DNA from: Bacillota bacterium
GTDB lineage: Bacteria; Bacillota; Clostridia; Acetivibrionales; DSM-1351
Assembly: GCA_023444055.1 (NCBI GenBank)
Contig: JAEZRV010000065.1
Span: 30,598-94,597, forward strand
Direction of reading: 5' to 3'
DNA length: 64,000 nt
Shown here piece by piece: positions 1 through 9,133 of the stretch. Every line of letters begins with the position of its first letter. The first letter of the stretch is position 1. The notes beneath the pieces are model-generated. The model had not been told where the DNA came from. It made no database searches and worked only from the letters and a program-made list of their open reading frames with translations. The translations under genes were made by a program, and so were the position numbers.

Positions 1-13
1 TCTGGAGGTTAAC

Positions 14-979
14 ATGAATGAACAAAGCTCGCGCTATGTGGATAATATTGCAATTAATAAGATAATAGAGACTAAGCTGTCAAAAGTAAGTCATTCACCA
101 AAGAATAGCCGTTTTAAATTAATAGAAGGGTATCCTTTTGAGGATTTAGACAGGACAAATATTAATGCTCTTGAATTTAGATATATTGAAGAAGACAATC
201 AAGAAAAACTTATCTTCAAGTCATTTATACATACATCCAATGATGAAAATGATACTGTCAGCGTTATAGTATATGATGCTCAAAACGCTGTTGGAAATGT
301 TGTTTTTGTACATGGCTTATACGAGGATAATTTAAGTATTTATCAGTTTCTGATCAAAATGCTTAATAATCTAGGGCTGAATGTGTATTTAATGATGCTA
401 CCATATCACTATGACAGAAAGCCTGAAAAGAGTGTGTTTAGTGGAGAATATTTCTGGAGCGCAGATATAGCGAGATCTCAATGGTCATTAAAGCAAGCAG
501 TATATGATTTATATGCGACTTATAGAATTGTATGTGATAAAAGCGACTTGCCTTCGTGCATAACAGGTTTTAGTATGGGCGGTTGTGTTTCAATGATTTT
601 AGCATCAGTTTGTAAAGATATTGACAATTTATTTATTATTAATTCTGTAAGTATCCTATCAAAATTGACGTGGGAAAGTAAGTTGCTTGTAAACATAAAA
701 AATGAACTATGTAACAGTGGCTACTGTTTTGAAGACGTGAAAAATGCATTGATTGATTTTGAACCTTTAACCAGGCAGAACAACTATTTGCGTGAAAAGA
801 ATGTATCACTTGCATATGGACTCTATGATCAAATAGTACTTCAAGAAGACTATGAACATCTTATCAATAACTTGGATTTTAAAAATATAATTAAGTGCAG
901 TGCAGGTCATTTAAATATACTCAGAGTTCCAAGACTTGCTAATGATATACTATCTACTTTTAGTCATATAAAGAAATAA
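14..979 (+). CDS. alpha/beta hydrolase family protein
   Basis: This 321-aa protein has the landmarks of a serine alpha/beta hydrolase. A VVFVHGLYED segment near residue 100 resembles the oxyanion-hole HG motif. The nucleophile elbow is GFSMGG (G-x-S-x-G) near residue 190. Late acid and base candidates lie in YGLYDQIV and AGHLNI. There is no signal peptide or membrane segment, so it is probably cytoplasmic. The ATG is preceded by GGAGG eight bases upstream. Upstream context is cut by the window edge, so its operon is unknown. The substrate cannot be told. Hydrolases of this kind often accompany the AATase/DUF6320 gene pair, which here lies far away at 60-62 kb, so any link is speculative. Confidence 0.75.
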   Translation: MNEQSSRYVDNIAINKIIETKLSKVSHSPKNSRFKLIEGYPFEDLDRTNINALEFRYIEEDNQEKLIFKSFIHTSNDENDTVSVIVYDAQNAVGNVVFVHGLYEDNLSIYQFLIKMLNNLGLNVYLMMLPYHYDRKPEKSVFSGEYFWSADIARSQWSLKQAVYDLYATYRIVCDKSDLPSCITGFSMGGCVSMILASVCKDIDNLFIINSVSILSKLTWESKLLVNIKNELCNSGYCFEDVKNALIDFEPLTRQNNYLREKNVSLAYGLYDQIVLQEDYEHLINNLDFKNIIKCSAGHLNILRVPRLANDILSTFSHIKK

Positions 980-995
980 ATTTCTAAATACAAGT

Positions 996-1100
996 GAGGC
1001 TGCTGTAAAATAATTCTTAACCACATTATATATTTATCGGTTAAAAACAGATGCGATATATAGTTATTAAGATGCATTTTGCGACAGTCTCTTTTATTTT
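996..1100 (+). terminator. possible rho-independent terminator, long loop
   Basis: GAGGCTGCTG at 996-1005 pairs with CGACAGTCTC at 1082-1091 with one mismatch and two wobbles, and TTTTATTTT follows. A smaller TTAACC/GGTTAA hairpin sits inside the loop. The position just after the hydrolase gene fits a terminator, but the loop is long. Confidence 0.45.
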
Positions 1101-1441
1101 GAGAGCATATTTCTGCAAGAGCAGATATTCTTTAAATCATTTACTTAAAAAAATTCATTGCTAAATTTAGAATTTCCTAGTGTGATTATAAGAGTTTACC
1201 CCAGATTTCATAACCACAAAAAATATTATCATACCATAATACTACAAATTGTGACATAATAAACCAAATAACATAATATAAAATTAAATACGCTAAAATA
1301 TGTTTGGAAAAATGAGGTGTTGTGCATATGAATGAACTATAATATAATAGATATTATCTAATTATGTCGATTATTAGCATAATATGGGTTGTGCATGTTG
1401 CTAATATATCAAATAACTTTAATCACAAGGAGTGACATTTT
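1101..1441. other. AT-rich intergenic region upstream of chemoreceptor
   Basis: This stretch of about 340 bases has no credible ORF. It must hold the promoter of the chemoreceptor gene at 1442, but I could not single out a convincing sigma-A or sigma-D site among many AT-rich hexamers. The ribosome site AAGGAG lies just before the ATG. Confidence 0.4.
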
Positions 1442-2932
1442 ATGAAGAATGTGATAAACGCTGTAGATGGATATGATATAAATCGTGTAAACAAGGTAAA
1501 TATAGTTATAACCTGGGGTGTTGTAATGGCTCTAATGATTCAGGCGTTTCTAACTGAAACTCTAAATATGGCAATTAGTTATTCATTACAAGCATTACCA
1601 GTAGGGGTGCTTTCTACATTGTTATATTTTATACCTATGAAAAAGTTTATAAAGTCAATGATTTTTGGCTTAGTACCGGTCATATCGATTTCAGCACTCA
1701 TTGCTACAGATAGGTTTGCTCTTGATTTCCATTATATATATTCTCTTTCAGCAGCTATGATTGCATTGTATTTCAATCGCAAGCTTTTAATTGCTTTTGG
1801 AACAATAGTAGATGTCGCTATGGTTTCTCTGTATTTTCTAAATGCAGCGAATTTTTTAGGTATGAATAATACACCATCTACTATGGTTAGCATTATGATT
1901 AATTATAATGCTACTATTCTAGCTCTATATTTCCTGACTAAATGGGGTAGAGACTTAATTGATACAAGTAATAAAAAAAGAGAGGAAGCTGATTTGCTTC
2001 TTAATAAGATACAAGATTCCTTTGTAAAGATTGAAAAAGGAACAGATATATTGAATGAAAATATAAGTTTAGTAAATAGTAATATAAAAATAACGTCAGA
2101 GGCAAGTGCAAAAGTAACAAATGCGATGAACGAGATGTCTAAGGCTATACAGGACGAAGCAAGAAGTATTTATGAGACAAATGAAAAAATGACTGATTCT
2201 ATTGAACTGGTTAATGATACAAGAGGCTATGCAACAATTCTTTCTGAAAAATCTAATAATATGGAACATGATGTAATAAATGGTAGCACTAAGTTAGAAG
2301 AAATGGAGAAACACAACGTAATTATTAGTAATTCTGTCGGTTCTGCATTGACGACTGTAACCGATCTGCAGCAGAGCATGGGTCAAGTAAATACAGCTTT
2401 AGAAGAGATTACCGAGATTACAGAACAAATTAATTTGCTTTCATTAAATGCGGCAATTGAAGCAGCTAGGGCAGGTGAATATGGAAGAGGTTTTGCAGTA
2501 GTATCTGAAGAGGTACGTAAACTGGCGGATAAGAGCAAAGAAACTGCAGATAAAATCGGTAAAATAATAGTAGATGTAACACATAAATCAAAGGAAACAT
2601 TAGACAAAGTATCCTTAGGAGATAATGCAGTAAAACAGGGTAATAACATATTGGAAGAAGTTAACACATACTTTGGACAAATGAAGAGTGCAATCAATCA
2701 AACAAACAGTTATATATCAAAAAGCATACAGGGAACAAACCAAATGGCTGAAAAATTCTTAGAGATTCAAGGGCGCATAGAAAATATTGCTGGTATATCA
2801 GAGGAGAATTCAGCTTATATAGAAGAAGTATTGTCTACAGTAGAAAGTGAAAACAATGGAATAATTGAAATATCAGAATCAATGGAAAAAATCAGTAGTT
2901 TAAGTAATGATTTAAGGAAAATGATTGATTAA
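1442..2932 (+). CDS. methyl-accepting chemotaxis protein, six-TM sensor region
   Basis: This is a 496-aa chemoreceptor. The first 180 residues contain about six hydrophobic segments (roughly 20-40, 46-66, 69-88, 95-115, 118-138, 150-170) and no large extracellular loop, so it lacks a classical Cache or four-helix sensor. Ligand or membrane state would be sensed within the bilayer. The rest is a cytoplasmic coiled-coil MCP signalling domain. Its hairpin tip is conserved: EQINLLSLNAAIEAARAGE followed by GRGFAVVSEEVRKLAD, the CheA/CheW contact region. An AAGGAG site precedes the ATG. It is a single-gene unit with its own terminator. What it senses is unknown. Confidence 0.9.
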   Translation: MKNVINAVDGYDINRVNKVNIVITWGVVMALMIQAFLTETLNMAISYSLQALPVGVLSTLLYFIPMKKFIKSMIFGLVPVISISALIATDRFALDFHYIYSLSAAMIALYFNRKLLIAFGTIVDVAMVSLYFLNAANFLGMNNTPSTMVSIMINYNATILALYFLTKWGRDLIDTSNKKREEADLLLNKIQDSFVKIEKGTDILNENISLVNSNIKITSEASAKVTNAMNEMSKAIQDEARSIYETNEKMTDSIELVNDTRGYATILSEKSNNMEHDVINGSTKLEEMEKHNVIISNSVGSALTTVTDLQQSMGQVNTALEEITEITEQINLLSLNAAIEAARAGEYGRGFAVVSEEVRKLADKSKETADKIGKIIVDVTHKSKETLDKVSLGDNAVKQGNNILEEVNTYFGQMKSAINQTNSYISKSIQGTNQMAEKFLEIQGRIENIAGISEENSAYIEEVLSTVESENNGIIEISESMEKISSLSNDLRKMID

Positions 2933-2975
2933 TTTTAAAGAAAGGTAATGAATAAATTTATAAAATTAAGTATAA

Positions 2976-3003
2976 GGGGCTGCCACCACAGCCTCTTTTT
3001 TTC
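2976..3003 (+). terminator. rho-independent terminator of the chemoreceptor gene
   Basis: GGGGCTG, loop CCACCA, CAGCCTC, then seven T residues, 43 bases after the stop codon. This is a textbook intrinsic terminator. Confidence 0.9.
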
Positions 3004-3172
3004 TGTAAAATCTGGTACGCTGCTTTTTTGTTATTGACATAAAGTAAACATGGAACTTTTTCTGATAAAAACTAAACTTAAATACATGAGTAAAGCGGAA
3101 GGCAAGATATATATTGTAACTTTTAGGAAATCAAAAATAGTCGCTAAATGTCGAAAATAATTTGTTTTTGTA

Positions 3173-3201
3173 TTGACAGCTTATGTAGAATGTTTTAATA
3201 T
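3173..3201 (+). promoter_or_regulatory. sigma-A promoter of the lacI-type operon
   Basis: TTGACA at 3173-3178, a 17-base spacer, and TAATAT at 3196-3201. Transcription would start near 3208. The TTG of this -35 box also opens the reading frame of the regulator, so a gene call starting there would place the protein start inside its own promoter. Confidence 0.8.
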
Positions 3202-3217
3202 TGAATTAAACGATTAC

Positions 3218-3231
3218 CGTAAACGTTTACG
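3218..3231 (+). promoter_or_regulatory. LacI-family operator, perfect 14-bp palindrome
   Basis: CGTAAACGTTTACG is a perfect palindrome with the central CG typical of LacI/GalR operators. It lies about 10 bases downstream of the expected transcription start and 44 bases before the likely GTG start. It is well placed for autorepression and repression of the downstream operon. It does not match the CcpA cre consensus at its outer positions, so the regulator encoded next to it is the likelier ligand. Confidence 0.75.
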
Positions 3232-3274
3232 CATAATTAATGTAGATAGTAAAGTAAGGGAGATGATAGTAAAA

Positions 3275-4261
3275 GTGACTGCTAGTATTAAGGATGTAGC
3301 CATTAAATCAGGAGTTTCGGTTGCAACAGTATCCCATGTGATAAATAACACTCGCTTTGTAGCAGATTCAACAAGAGAAAAGATTTTAGCTGCAATGGAG
3401 GAACTTAAATATGTACCAAATTCTATGGCACGAAGCCTACGGACAAACAAAACAAAGACTGTGGCACTTCTTATACCAGATATTTCGAACTTCTTTTTCA
3501 CCGAGGTTGCTGAGGCTATAGAGAGTGTATTAAGTGAGAAAGGATATAGCCTTTTTTTGTGTAATACAGGAGAAAATATATCCTTAGAAAAAAAACAGAT
3601 GATGCTTATGAGTTCACAACTAGTAAGCGGCATTATCATTGCACCTACAAGCCGTGACTTTGATTATAGGTCAATGTACGCAGATGTAAATTATCCAATG
3701 GTATTTATTGATAGAAAAACAAACAAACTACAAGCGGATGTGGTTGCTGTAGATGGTAGAACTGCTACCTACAATGCGGTATCTAATCTTATTAGCAAGG
3801 GACATAAGAGGATAGGCTATGTTGCAGGACGCGATGGCCTAAGCACAACTGATGAGCGACTTTTGGGTTATTTAGAAGCTATTGAGCAAAATGGAATACC
3901 AATAGATGAAAAGCTTATAAAGAGAGGAGATTCTAAGAACGGAAGTGGTTATCAACTTACGGAGGAACTTTTAAAAACTGATGCTACCGCAATTTTTGTA
4001 TCAAATAATCTGATGGCGGTAGGAGCAATAAAGTGTCTATCTAATGAAAAGATTTCTATCCCGGAACGTATGGCTATTATAGGATTTGACGATTACAATT
4101 GGTCTACAATAACTAATCCACCTTTATCAACAATAAAACAACCGGTTGCAAAACTGGGAGCCATGGCAGCAGAACTTGTACTTAAAAGAATAGAGAATCC
4201 TGAGGGACCCTATATAGAGTATAATCTTCCTGCTGAGTTTATACTACGTAAGTCTTGCTAG
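3275..4261 (+). CDS. LacI-family transcriptional regulator
   Basis: This is a 328-aa sugar-responsive repressor. The N-terminal helix-turn-helix reads IKDVAIKSGVSVATVSHVINN, followed by the hinge helix ending RSLRTNKTKTVALLIPDISN. The rest is a periplasmic-binding-protein-like effector domain, including GFDDYNW and LSTIKQP near the C-terminus. The frame is open back to 3173, but that start would lie in the promoter. GTG 3275 gives the usual family length and has AAGGGAG 12 bases upstream; ATG 3263 is the alternative, but the ribosome site abuts it. It probably controls the dehydrogenase and kinase genes that follow through the operator at 3218-3231. The effector is unknown. Confidence 0.88.
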   Translation: MTASIKDVAIKSGVSVATVSHVINNTRFVADSTREKILAAMEELKYVPNSMARSLRTNKTKTVALLIPDISNFFFTEVAEAIESVLSEKGYSLFLCNTGENISLEKKQMMLMSSQLVSGIIIAPTSRDFDYRSMYADVNYPMVFIDRKTNKLQADVVAVDGRTATYNAVSNLISKGHKRIGYVAGRDGLSTTDERLLGYLEAIEQNGIPIDEKLIKRGDSKNGSGYQLTEELLKTDATAIFVSNNLMAVGAIKCLSNEKISIPERMAIIGFDDYNWSTITNPPLSTIKQPVAKLGAMAAELVLKRIENPEGPYIEYNLPAEFILRKSC

Positions 4262-4369
4262 ATAATTATATAAATAATAATACATGTAGCTGTTAGGTGG
4301 AAGGATACAGGACTTAAAGTTAGTGCCTTGAAAGGATACTAAATAAAACGAAAAATGAGGGGTAATATT

Positions 4370-4629
4370 ATGCCAGCAATAAAATATTCGAAAAACATTT
4401 CTTCTATAAAGCATTATGATGTAATCGTAGCTGGCGGTGGGCCTGCTGGCATATGTGCAGCAGTTGCTGCTGCTCGTGAAGGGGTATCAGTTGCATTAAT
4501 TGAGAGATATGGTGTAACCTTACAGTAGGGCATGTTGGACCAGTTTTGGGGGAGGTTGCCCCTGGTGGTATGCGTGATGAACTTATGAAGCCGTTGGGAG
4601 TTATCAGATGCAATTATGGAGGACACTAA
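4370..4629 (+). pseudogene. remnant of FAD-dependent oxidoreductase (FAD_oxidored family)
   Basis: From ATG 4370 the frame encodes 52 residues with an intact Rossmann FAD motif (YDVIVAGGGPAGICAAVAAA, then VALIERYG) and stops at TAG 4526-4528. The next conserved piece, NLTVGHVGPVLGEVAPGGMRDEL, continues in another frame from 4516 to the TAA at 4627-4629. A small deletion at the YGG(N)LT junction therefore shifted the frame. About 380 further residues normally present in this family are missing, because the next gene starts at 4642. Intact paralogues lie at 18-22 kb and 30-33 kb. The ribosome site and start region are preserved, so decay looks recent, or a short peptide may still be made. Confidence 0.85.
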
Positions 4630-4641
4630 GGAGATTATATT

Positions 4642-5652
4642 ATGAAAGCTTTTTTTATTGAAAAACCCAATGTTGGTATAGTACGAAATACAGATATACC
4701 TGTTCCAGCTGATGATGAGATACTTCTGGAGGTAAAGGCGGCAGGTGTTTGTGGTACAGATGTGCACATATACAAAGGTGAATATTTTGGGAGCTATCCT
4801 AGAATTCCAGGTCATGAGTTCTCTGGTGTTGTAGCTGATATTGGGAAAAAGGTTACAAAATTTAAGGTTGGACAGTATGTTGCAGCAGATCCAAACATAT
4901 TCTGTGAAGCATGTGATGCTTGTAAGGAAAATCGCCAGAATTTTTGTATAGATATGCATGCAGTTGGTGTTACACGACATGGTGCATTTGCTCAATATTT
5001 AACGGTACCAGAGCGTTGTGTATTTAATATTTCAGGACTTTCCTTCACTGAGGCTTCAATGGTAGAACCTTTATCCTGTGTGGTTTATGGGCAGGAAAAG
5101 GCAGGAATACCACTAGGTGCTTCTGTGCTTATATTTGGTGCAGGGCCAATAGGGCTTATGCATTCTCAGCTTGCAGCGATAAATGGTGCGGCAAGTGTTA
5201 CTGTTGTTGATCTCTTTGAGGACAAGCTTGCTTTAGCAAAAAAACTCGGAGCAGACCACACCTACACATCGTCGGAATTTGAAAAGCTTGGATTGGTTAA
5301 TTCCTATGAGGTTGTTATTGATTGTACCGGAGTACCAAAGGTTATAGAGGGTGAAATAAAATATGTAAAGGACTCGGGCACAATACTCTTCTTTGGTGTA
5401 TGTCCTGATAATAGTTCTATAACAATAAATCCTTATGAAGTATTTAAACGTGAACTTAAGATTTGTGGAAGCTTTGCACTAAAAAAGACTTATGGAAAAG
5501 CAGTTGCGATTGCTAAAAGTGGAAAAATAAATTTGTTAGACCTAGTGGATAAAAAGCTCTTATTGGATGATGCACCGAAACTTTTCGAGGATATAATGTC
5601 TGGAAATTCAGGCCTTAAAACTATTTTCTACCCAAATGGAATAGAAGAATAA
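4642..5652 (+). CDS. zinc-dependent alcohol/polyol dehydrogenase (MDR family)
   Basis: This is a 336-aa medium-chain dehydrogenase. Visible landmarks are the catalytic zinc region GVCGTDVHIYKG with PGHEFSG (Cys and His-Glu), the structural zinc loop CEACDACKENRQNFC (four Cys) and the Rossmann motif GAGPIG near residue 166. The family oxidises secondary alcohols such as sorbitol, threonine or butanediol with NAD(P); the substrate here is not readable from sequence. AAGGAG precedes the ATG. It sits between the broken flavoenzyme and a second dehydrogenase of the same family, 21 bases apart, in the LacI-controlled operon. A role in oxidising a sugar alcohol to a ketose is likely. Confidence 0.85.
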   Translation: MKAFFIEKPNVGIVRNTDIPVPADDEILLEVKAAGVCGTDVHIYKGEYFGSYPRIPGHEFSGVVADIGKKVTKFKVGQYVAADPNIFCEACDACKENRQNFCIDMHAVGVTRHGAFAQYLTVPERCVFNISGLSFTEASMVEPLSCVVYGQEKAGIPLGASVLIFGAGPIGLMHSQLAAINGAASVTVVDLFEDKLALAKKLGADHTYTSSEFEKLGLVNSYEVVIDCTGVPKVIEGEIKYVKDSGTILFFGVCPDNSSITINPYEVFKRELKICGSFALKKTYGKAVAIAKSGKINLLDLVDKKLLLDDAPKLFEDIMSGNSGLKTIFYPNGIEE

Positions 5653-5673
5653 TAATATAAAGGAGGAGATTAT

Positions 5674-6696
5674 ATGTTACGTGCAACTATGACAAAGCCA
5701 GGGGAAATTATTTTTGATGATGTATCAGTTCCTGCCATAGGAGATAATCAAGTATTAATTAAAATAGCAAGGATAGGTGTATGTGGTTCAGACATGCATG
5801 TTTATCACGGGAAGCATCCTTATACCTCATATCCGGTTGTACAGGGCCATGAAGTTACAGCTGTTGTAGAAAAATGTGGTAATGGAGTTGGAGATTTTGC
5901 TCCAGGAGATAGAGTTACTGTTCAACCTCAGGTATTTTGTGGTAAGTGTGCAATGTGTAGAGAAGGAGATTATCACATTTGTGAGAGCCTTAAAGTAATG
6001 GGATTTCAAACAGAAGGTATGGCACAGGAATACTTCTTGGTAGACCAATCTAAACTCATACACATACCGGATGAGCTGGATATTGATTCTGGTGCACTAA
6101 TAGAACCTGTTGCTGTTGGTATTCATGCAGTAAGGCGATTAGGAAATATCAAGGGTAAAAAGGTATTAGTATTAGGTGCAGGGCCTATTGGAAATCTTAC
6201 AGCCCAAGCTGCAAAAGCTATGGGTGCAGCAAGTGTTATGATAACTGATTTAAGTGATTATAGAATAGAGAAGGCCATTGAGTGTGGCATAGATTTTTGT
6301 ATTAATACAGCCAAGGTAGATTTAAAGGAAGCAGTTTTAAAGAATTTTGGTATAGATGGCGCTGATGCAATTTTTGAATGTATAGGGATACAGCCTACAA
6401 TGGATCAGGCTATATCTATAGCTAGAAAAGGTACTACTATAATGGTGGTAGGCGTATTTGGTGATTTGCCTAGAGTTGATCTTGGACTTGTACAAGACAG
6501 AGAGCTTACCTTACGTGGTACGCTTATGTATAAAAGAGAAGATTTCGATGATGCAATAAAGTTTATGGCTAAAAAGGAAATTGTAGTTACACCACTTATT
6601 TCTCGCCATTTTGTATTTAGGGATTATCTGAACGCTTATAAATTTATTGAAGAATCTAAAGATCGTGTAATGAAAATTCTGATTGACCTATTCTAA
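5674..6696 (+). CDS. zinc-dependent dehydrogenase, sorbitol/idonate-dehydrogenase-like
   Basis: This is a 340-aa medium-chain dehydrogenase with GVCGSDMHVYHG, QGHEV and the structural zinc loop CGKCAMCREGDYHIC, followed by a GAGPIG nucleotide-binding motif. It belongs to the same superfamily as the preceding gene but is clearly diverged from it, so the two probably act on different carbons or successive intermediates. GGAGGAG precedes the ATG. Together with the PfkB kinase downstream it suggests polyol to ketose to ketose-phosphate conversion. L-idonate, sorbitol or galactitol-type substrates are possible, and I cannot choose among them. Confidence 0.83.
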   Translation: MLRATMTKPGEIIFDDVSVPAIGDNQVLIKIARIGVCGSDMHVYHGKHPYTSYPVVQGHEVTAVVEKCGNGVGDFAPGDRVTVQPQVFCGKCAMCREGDYHICESLKVMGFQTEGMAQEYFLVDQSKLIHIPDELDIDSGALIEPVAVGIHAVRRLGNIKGKKVLVLGAGPIGNLTAQAAKAMGAASVMITDLSDYRIEKAIECGIDFCINTAKVDLKEAVLKNFGIDGADAIFECIGIQPTMDQAISIARKGTTIMVVGVFGDLPRVDLGLVQDRELTLRGTLMYKREDFDDAIKFMAKKEIVVTPLISRHFVFRDYLNAYKFIEESKDRVMKILIDLF

Positions 6697-6747
6697 TTCT
6701 GAGGATTTATCAAAGCTTATAAAAACTATAGAAGGGCAGGGTGAATA

Positions 6748-7704
6748 ATGATTGATGTTGTAGCTCTCGGAGAGCTTCTTATAGATTTTACACAGATTCC
6801 TTCTGATAATGTTGATACTAGATGCTTTCAACAGAATCCAGGGGGAGCTCCTGCTAATGTACTAGCTGTTTTAGCAAAGTATGGAGTGAAATGCGCCTTT
6901 ATAGGTAAGGTGGGGAAGGATATGTTTGGAGAGTTTTTAAGAGATCAACTTCAGGCAATGTCTATAGATTGCCGAAGCTTGATTATGGATTCTGAACATA
7001 ATACGACACTAGCTTTTGTAGCTCTAGATGACAAGGGTGATCGAAGCTTTAACTTTTATAGGAATCATGGTGCTGATACATGCCTTTTGCCAGAGGAAAT
7101 AAATTTAGAAATTATTAATCAATGTAAGATATTTCATTTTGGAACATTATCAATGACTCATGAGCCTTCACTTTCCGCCACAGTAAAGGCACTTGAATAT
7201 GCCAAGACCTGTGGGAAGCTAATATCCTTTGACCCAAACTATAGAGCCCTTTTGTGGAAAGACGAGGACAGTGCAATAAAGGCGATGAAGTATGGACTAT
7301 CGTATTCAGATATGGCAAAGCTATCAATTGAAGAGGCACAGATGGTAACTGGAGAGACAGAACCTGAGAACTTCTTAAAGGAGCTATTTAAATATGGTTT
7401 ATCCTTTGTTGCTATTACAATGGGACCACGTGGCTGTATATATGCCACAAAAGAGTTTATGGGGTCGTATCCTGAATTCCCGGCACATGTGGTAGACACT
7501 ACAGGGGCAGGTGATACCTTCTGGGGGACCTTCCTAGCTAAATTTTTAGAAAATGGTGAAACCTTTGAAGAGGTATCAGTAGAGAAAATTTCCAATATGG
7601 TACTTATGGCAAATATTGCTGCGGGTATGAGTACTGAAAAAAAGGGTTCTATACCCTCTATACCTGATTTAGACAAAGTAATCGAGGCATTTGATAAATT
7701 GTGA
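6748..7704 (+). CDS. PfkB-family carbohydrate kinase, fructokinase-like
   Basis: This is a 318-aa ribokinase-fold kinase. The start (VALGELLIDF), the substrate-binding NPGGAPANVLAVLAKYG, the IGKVGKDMFG motif and the C-terminal anion-hole signature DTTGAGDTFWG are all present, so the enzyme should be active. The overall pattern fits fructokinase (ATP + fructose to fructose 6-phosphate). A related ketose or 2-keto-3-deoxygluconate substrate cannot be excluded. It is the last gene of the LacI operon and would trap the ketose made by the two dehydrogenases. The operon has no transporter, so uptake must use one encoded elsewhere. Confidence 0.82.
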   Translation: MIDVVALGELLIDFTQIPSDNVDTRCFQQNPGGAPANVLAVLAKYGVKCAFIGKVGKDMFGEFLRDQLQAMSIDCRSLIMDSEHNTTLAFVALDDKGDRSFNFYRNHGADTCLLPEEINLEIINQCKIFHFGTLSMTHEPSLSATVKALEYAKTCGKLISFDPNYRALLWKDEDSAIKAMKYGLSYSDMAKLSIEEAQMVTGETEPENFLKELFKYGLSFVAITMGPRGCIYATKEFMGSYPEFPAHVVDTTGAGDTFWGTFLAKFLENGETFEEVSVEKISNMVLMANIAAGMSTEKKGSIPSIPDLDKVIEAFDKL

Positions 7705-7776
7705 CAGGCAACTAATAAAATGATAATTTTTTAATTTTGGTGATACTAGAGCTCAAGCTTGTGGTTTGAGAAGAGA

Positions 7777-7815
7777 TAGCCCCTTTAATATTTGGTACAG
7801 GGATATAAGGGGCTA
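7777..7815. terminator. 9-bp inverted repeat between convergent genes
   Basis: TAGCCCCTT at 7777-7785 pairs perfectly with AAGGGGCTA at 7807-7815 around a 21-base loop. It lies between the convergent kinase and coaBC genes, so a two-way terminator role is likely, although neither side has a good T run. Confidence 0.5.
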
Positions 7816-7864
7816 ATAAAAAGTCTATATTATATTCTATTTCAAATAGTAAGTTATAAAAATC

Positions 7865-9082
7865 TTAAAGTAACATTTTCGTATTCTTTCTTTCTCTCTC
7901 CGTTAAAATAGCAGTAAGAATCTGTTCTGCCACCATATCCTTAGACATTAACTGTAATGGAATATCCTTTTGTTCTGTTATAATTGTAACTACATTTGTG
8001 TCTGTGTTAAAGCCAGCACCGGGTTCTTTAAGACTGTTAGCGACAATCATATCGATTTTTTTATTAAAAAGTTTTTGTTTAGAGTTTTCCACTAGATCCT
8101 GAGTTTCCATAGAAAAGCCACAAATATATTGCTCATCTCTTCGGATTTCCCCTATTTTTTTAAGAATATCTGGAGTCCTTTTTAATTTGATACTTGTATC
8201 AGAAACTGACTTTTTAATTTTTTCGTTGCTTACTTTTACAGGACAATAATCAGCTACAGCCGCTGCTTTTATAACTATATCCTGCTCATCCAGTCTTTCA
8301 ATTACGGCAGAATACATATCTTCAGCACTGATAACATCTATAACATTCACACGTGTTGGAGGTGTTAAGCATGTTTTACCTGATACCAATGTAACATCAG
8401 CACCTCTCAGCATGGCTGACTTTGCAAGAGAATATCCCATTTTACCTGAGGAATGGTTTGTAATAAAACGTACTGGATCAATTGCTTCTTGTGTAGGTCC
8501 AGCAGTTATTAGTACCTTTAACCCCAACATATCTTTCTCATATGCTATTTCCGATAAGACATAATCTATAAGTACATTTTCATCTGGCATTTTTCCTGTA
8601 CCAATATCACCGCAAGCCAACATTCCAGTCTCAGGAGGAATGACGATGAATCCATAATCTCGCAGCTTTTGAATATTATTTTGTACAATTTTATTTTGAT
8701 ACATATTGGTATTCATTGCAGGTGCAATAATTTTTTTGCAGGAACATGCTAATGCAGTGGTAGTAAGCATATCATCAGCTAATCCATTTGCAAGCTTTGC
8801 AATTATATTTGCAGATGCGGGAGCAATTAGCATTAAATCAGCTTTTTTGGCTAGGGCTACATGTTCAACATTATACTGAAAGTTTCTATCAAAAGTATCT
8901 ATAAGACATTTGTTATTAGTTAGAGTTTCAAAAGTGATAGGATTAATAAAATTAGTTGAATTTTCAGTCATTATTACATGTACATCACAGTGCTGTTTTT
9001 TTAAAAGGCTAGTAACATTTGCCATTTTATATGCAGCGATACTTCCTGTGACACCTAAAATAACGGTTTTATCCTTTAACAT
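7865..9082 (-). CDS. coaBC: bifunctional phosphopantothenoylcysteine decarboxylase / phosphopantothenate-cysteine ligase
   Basis: This is a 405-aa CoaBC (Dfp). It joins 4'-phosphopantothenate to cysteine with CTP and then decarboxylates the product to 4'-phosphopantetheine. The N-terminal flavoprotein domain shows GVTGSIAAYK, the catalytic His in VEHVALAK, PAMNTNMY and ACGDIGTGKM. The C-terminal ligase shows LITAGPTQEAIDPVRFITNHSSGKMG and a late KRTPDIL lysine. The frame is open to a TTG at 9088, but ATG 9082 has AAGGAAGG six bases upstream and is preferred. It diverges from coaX, which makes its substrate. Confidence 0.95.
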   Translation of the reverse strand: MLKDKTVILGVTGSIAAYKMANVTSLLKKQHCDVHVIMTENSTNFINPITFETLTNNKCLIDTFDRNFQYNVEHVALAKKADLMLIAPASANIIAKLANGLADDMLTTTALACSCKKIIAPAMNTNMYQNKIVQNNIQKLRDYGFIVIPPETGMLACGDIGTGKMPDENVLIDYVLSEIAYEKDMLGLKVLITAGPTQEAIDPVRFITNHSSGKMGYSLAKSAMLRGADVTLVSGKTCLTPPTRVNVIDVISAEDMYSAVIERLDEQDIVIKAAAVADYCPVKVSNEKIKKSVSDTSIKLKRTPDILKKIGEIRRDEQYICGFSMETQDLVENSKQKLFNKKIDMIVANSLKEPGAGFNTDTNVVTIITEQKDIPLQLMSKDMVAEQILTAILTERERKNTKMLL

Positions 9083-9133
9083 TTTCAACCTTCCTTTTAA
9101 TATTTATTTATATAAAAATATGGAATCAGCTGA

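Noticed and set aside
3218..3231. CcpA cre site
   Set aside because: The outer positions do not fit the cre consensus, and a LacI-type regulator is encoded immediately downstream, so a dedicated operator is the simpler reading.
3173..3274. N-terminal extension of the LacI regulator from TTG 3173
   Set aside because: The codon is part of a TTGACA promoter, and the operator lies inside the extension. Family members start just before IKDVA.
4414..4995. 193-aa frame on the minus strand
   Set aside because: It is antisense to the flavoenzyme remnant and an evident zinc dehydrogenase gene, with a Cys/Ile/Asn-rich sequence typical of shadow frames.
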